Below are positions 61,984-64,000 of a stretch of 64,000 bases of DNA, in pieces. A model generated the notes under the pieces. The model did not search any database and was not told where the DNA came from. It saw only the letters and a program-made list of their open reading frames with translations. The position numbers were made by a program, and so were the translations under genes. The DNA comes from Coleofasciculus sp. LEGE 07092 (GTDB taxonomy: Bacteria > Cyanobacteriota > Cyanobacteriia > Cyanobacteriales > Coleofasciculaceae). How positions within the stretch are numbered: the first letter of the stretch is position 1; the number at the start of each line of letters is the position of its first letter. The stretch spans positions 1-64,000 of the forward strand of contig NZ_JADEWY010000012.1 of assembly GCF_015207375.1 (NCBI RefSeq). The letters are read 5' to 3'.

Positions 61984-64000
61984 ATGTTGAAAGTTTTTGC
62001 TGACCGGGGTGGTACATTTACTGACCTTGTTGCTGTTACCGATAATCAAGCGATCGCAAACAACCTCTCCAATCATCCCGAACGTTTTTTAATAGTTCCC
62101 CTTCCCAAAGGGCAATGGGTTATTGTCTATAAATTACTTTCAGAGAATCCTGAACAGTATCAAGATGCTGCGATTCAAGGTATTCGGGATATCATGGGTA
62201 TTTCAGGTAATGAACCTATTCCGACAGCAGAAATAGAAGTCGTAAAAATGGGGACAACAGTTGCAACGAATGCGCTGTTAGAACGAAAAGGCGATCGCGT
62301 TGTACTCCTGATTACCAAAGGGTTTAAAGATGCCCTGCAAATTGGCTATCAGAACCGCCCTGACATTTTTGCCCGTCATATCATTTTACCAACGATGCTT
62401 TATGAGCAGGTCATTGAGGTAGAGGAACGCTACGATGCTAACGGGCAGGAATTAGTTCCGGTAAATATTGAAGAATTCAAAAAAGACTTACAAGCCGTTT
62501 ACAATACAGGAATTAAAAGTTGTGCAATTGTTTTCATGCACAGCTATCGCTATCCTGAACACGAACAACAAGTTGCCCAACTCGCCAAAGAAATTGGATT
62601 TACTCAAATTTCAGTATCCCATCAAGTGAGTCCATTAATGAAACTGGTCAGCCGAGGAGATACAACCGTCGTCGATGCTTATTTAACTCCCATTCTGCGT
62701 CGCTATGTTAACCAAGTCGCCAGTCAGCTACCCGGAGTCAGACTAATGTTTATGAAATCTGATGGGGGTTTAGTCGCAGCCGCACAATTCCAAGGAAAAG
62801 ATAGTATTTTGAGTGGTCCGGCTGGGGGTATTGTCGGCGCAGTACAAACCAGCAAAAGAGCAGGTTTCGAGTTAGTCATTACCTTTGATATGGGTGGAAC
62901 TAGTACAGATGTTGCCCACTTCAAAGGAGAGTATGAACGACAACTCGATTCAGAAATTGCTGGGGCGCGAATGCGAGTTCCTGTATTAGCCATTAATACG
63001 ATTGCGGCTGGCGGTGGTTCAATTCTATTTTTTGATGGTTCTAGTTATCGGGTGGGTCCTGAATCGGCTGGTTCAAACCCTGGACCTGCTTGTTATCGCC
63101 GTGGTGGTTCGCTAGCAGTTACAGATGCCAATGTCATGTTAGGTAAAATTCATCCTCACTATTTTCCCTCTGTCTTTGGAATAGATGGCAATTTGCCTTT
63201 AGATAAAGAGATTGTCATTCAGAAATTTACCCAATTAGCTCAAGACATTGAATCTGCCACAGGAAATTCCCGCACTACTGAACAAGTCGCTGCTGGATTT
63301 ATTGCTATTGCCGTAGAAAATATGGCAAACGCCATTAAAAAGATTAGTTTACAACGGGGTTATGATGTCACTCAATATGTCCTTTGTTGTTTTGGTGGGG
63401 CAGGCGGACAAGTTGCTTGTTTAATTGCCAATACATTGGGGATGAAAACGATAGTTCTGCATCCTTATGCTGGCGTTCTCTCAGCTTATGGAATGGGATT
63501 AGCCGATGTCCGAACAATCAGAGAAGAGGCTGTAGAACGACCTCTCACTCCAGAATCAATCCCTCAATTACAGCAGTTAATGGAGTCTTTAGAAACCAAA
63601 GTGAGAAGTGAACTTACCGTAGATGAAGCAAGCCGTGGAGAGGAAGTTATCCGAAAAGTGAATTTGAAATATGAAGGAACTAATTCTACCTTAACGGTTG
63701 ACTTTACCTGGGATGTGGCAGTGATGCGACAAGAATTTGAGATTGAACATAAATCTCGTTACGGTTTCATTCAATCTGAAAAAGCCTTAATTGCTGAATC
63801 TGCTTCAGTAGAAGTTATTCAGAAAATGGATACTCCCGAAGAAGCTTTAATGACTCGCACTCGTCCTCTTGATGAACCCCCCACCCCTGTTGAAATAGTA
63901 CAGATGTTTACTGCCAACCAATGGCATGATACTCCCGTTTATCAACGGGAAAACCTACAACCGGACGATCGGATTAGCGGACCTGCAATTATCGTCGAAA
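61984..64000 (+). CDS. 5-oxoprolinase (hydantoinase/oxoprolinase), N-terminal part, cut by window edge
   Basis: An open frame of over 670 codons runs from an ATG at 61984 off the right edge. FADRGGTFTDLVAV at the start, KMGTTVATNALLERKGDRVVLLITKGF, LSGPAGGIVGAVQT, TFDMGGTSTDVAHF and CFGGAGGQVACLIANTLGMK are hydantoinase-A/oxoprolinase signatures. In the ATP-dependent enzyme the B part follows in the same chain (about 1200 residues). It opens 5-oxoproline to glutamate, complementing ggt in gamma-glutamyl metabolism. Confidence 0.9.
   Translation, partial: MLKVFADRGGTFTDLVAVTDNQAIANNLSNHPERFLIVPLPKGQWVIVYKLLSENPEQYQDAAIQGIRDIMGISGNEPIPTAEIEVVKMGTTVATNALLERKGDRVVLLITKGFKDALQIGYQNRPDIFARHIILPTMLYEQVIEVEERYDANGQELVPVNIEEFKKDLQAVYNTGIKSCAIVFMHSYRYPEHEQQVAQLAKEIGFTQISVSHQVSPLMKLVSRGDTTVVDAYLTPILRRYVNQVASQLPGVRLMFMKSDGGLVAAAQFQGKDSILSGPAGGIVGAVQTSKRAGFELVITFDMGGTSTDVAHFKGEYERQLDSEIAGARMRVPVLAINTIAAGGGSILFFDGSSYRVGPESAGSNPGPACYRRGGSLAVTDANVMLGKIHPHYFPSVFGIDGNLPLDKEIVIQKFTQLAQDIESATGNSRTTEQVAAGFIAIAVENMANAIKKISLQRGYDVTQYVLCCFGGAGGQVACLIANTLGMKTIVLHPYAGVLSAYGMGLADVRTIREEAVERPLTPESIPQLQQLMESLETKVRSELTVDEASRGEEVIRKVNLKYEGTNSTLTVDFTWDVAVMRQEFEIEHKSRYGFIQSEKALIAESASVEVIQKMDTPEEALMTRTRPLDEPPTPVEIVQMFTANQWHDTPVYQRENLQPDDRISGPAIIVE

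Overview
The window is chromosomal DNA of a phototrophic cyanobacterium, probably a filamentous one. Evidence: psbU (photosystem II), dense GCGATCGC (HIP1) sites, the heptameric GGGGAAT/GGGGAGT short tandem repeats typical of filamentous cyanobacteria, cyanobacterial families (DUF1825, DUF1802, DUF928, CHASE2-cyclase, CHAT-haemagglutinin), and many GAF/PAS signalling proteins. Exact taxonomy cannot be read from the sequence.

Layout. 1-23 kb is mostly housekeeping: cobN (cut by the left edge), a hybrid histidine kinase with a nearby REC-HPt protein, PBP1A, tyrS, a glycosyltransferase, a cobA-hemD fusion, cysK, a 1-Cys peroxiredoxin, hisC, a Uma2-type gene between two direct repeats, psbU, nadB, a ribbon-helix-helix/PAS regulator and a DUF1802 gene. 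33-64 kb holds a CHASE2 adenylate cyclase, a DUF928 protein and an 1829-residue secreted TPS/beta-propeller/CHAT protein, then ggt, an HD hydrolase, queC with a sugar-binding lipoprotein-like gene, an oxidoreductase, a CNNM/CBS protein, an FkbM methyltransferase, a dynamin-like GTPase, a protease-TPR protein with a changed catalytic serine, an RNase D-like exonuclease, an acetyltransferase, an unusual HTH/periplasmic-binding-fold protein and the 5' part of a 5-oxoprolinase gene. Several MITE-like families lie between genes.

The exciting part is about 23.2-32.1 kb. It is a compact array of leftward genes, mostly overlapping or nearly so, with excellent Shine-Dalgarno sequences and no HIP1 site. 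I read it as a filamentous-phage (inovirus-like) prophage: an XRE repressor with paired operators, a small HTH protein, two hairpin-rich intergenic regions (candidate origin and packaging signals), a candidate ssDNA-binding protein, a run of tiny single-span membrane proteins, a pVIII-like major coat protein (36-residue signal, 50-residue mature form) followed at once by a terminator as in Ff phages, a small pIII-like secreted and anchored protein, a pVI-like protein, a Zot/pI assembly ATPase, and a rolling-circle HUH replication protein. Where Ff phages have the secretin gene IV, this element carries a protein with a filamentous-haemagglutinin (TPS) domain and a Pro-rich 12-residue repeat, but no proper signal peptide. 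On its right flank is a divergent IS110-type (DEDD) recombinase, and a consensus promoter whose -10 box lies inside a repressor operator points towards it. This suggests that the repressor controls excision or transposition of the element.
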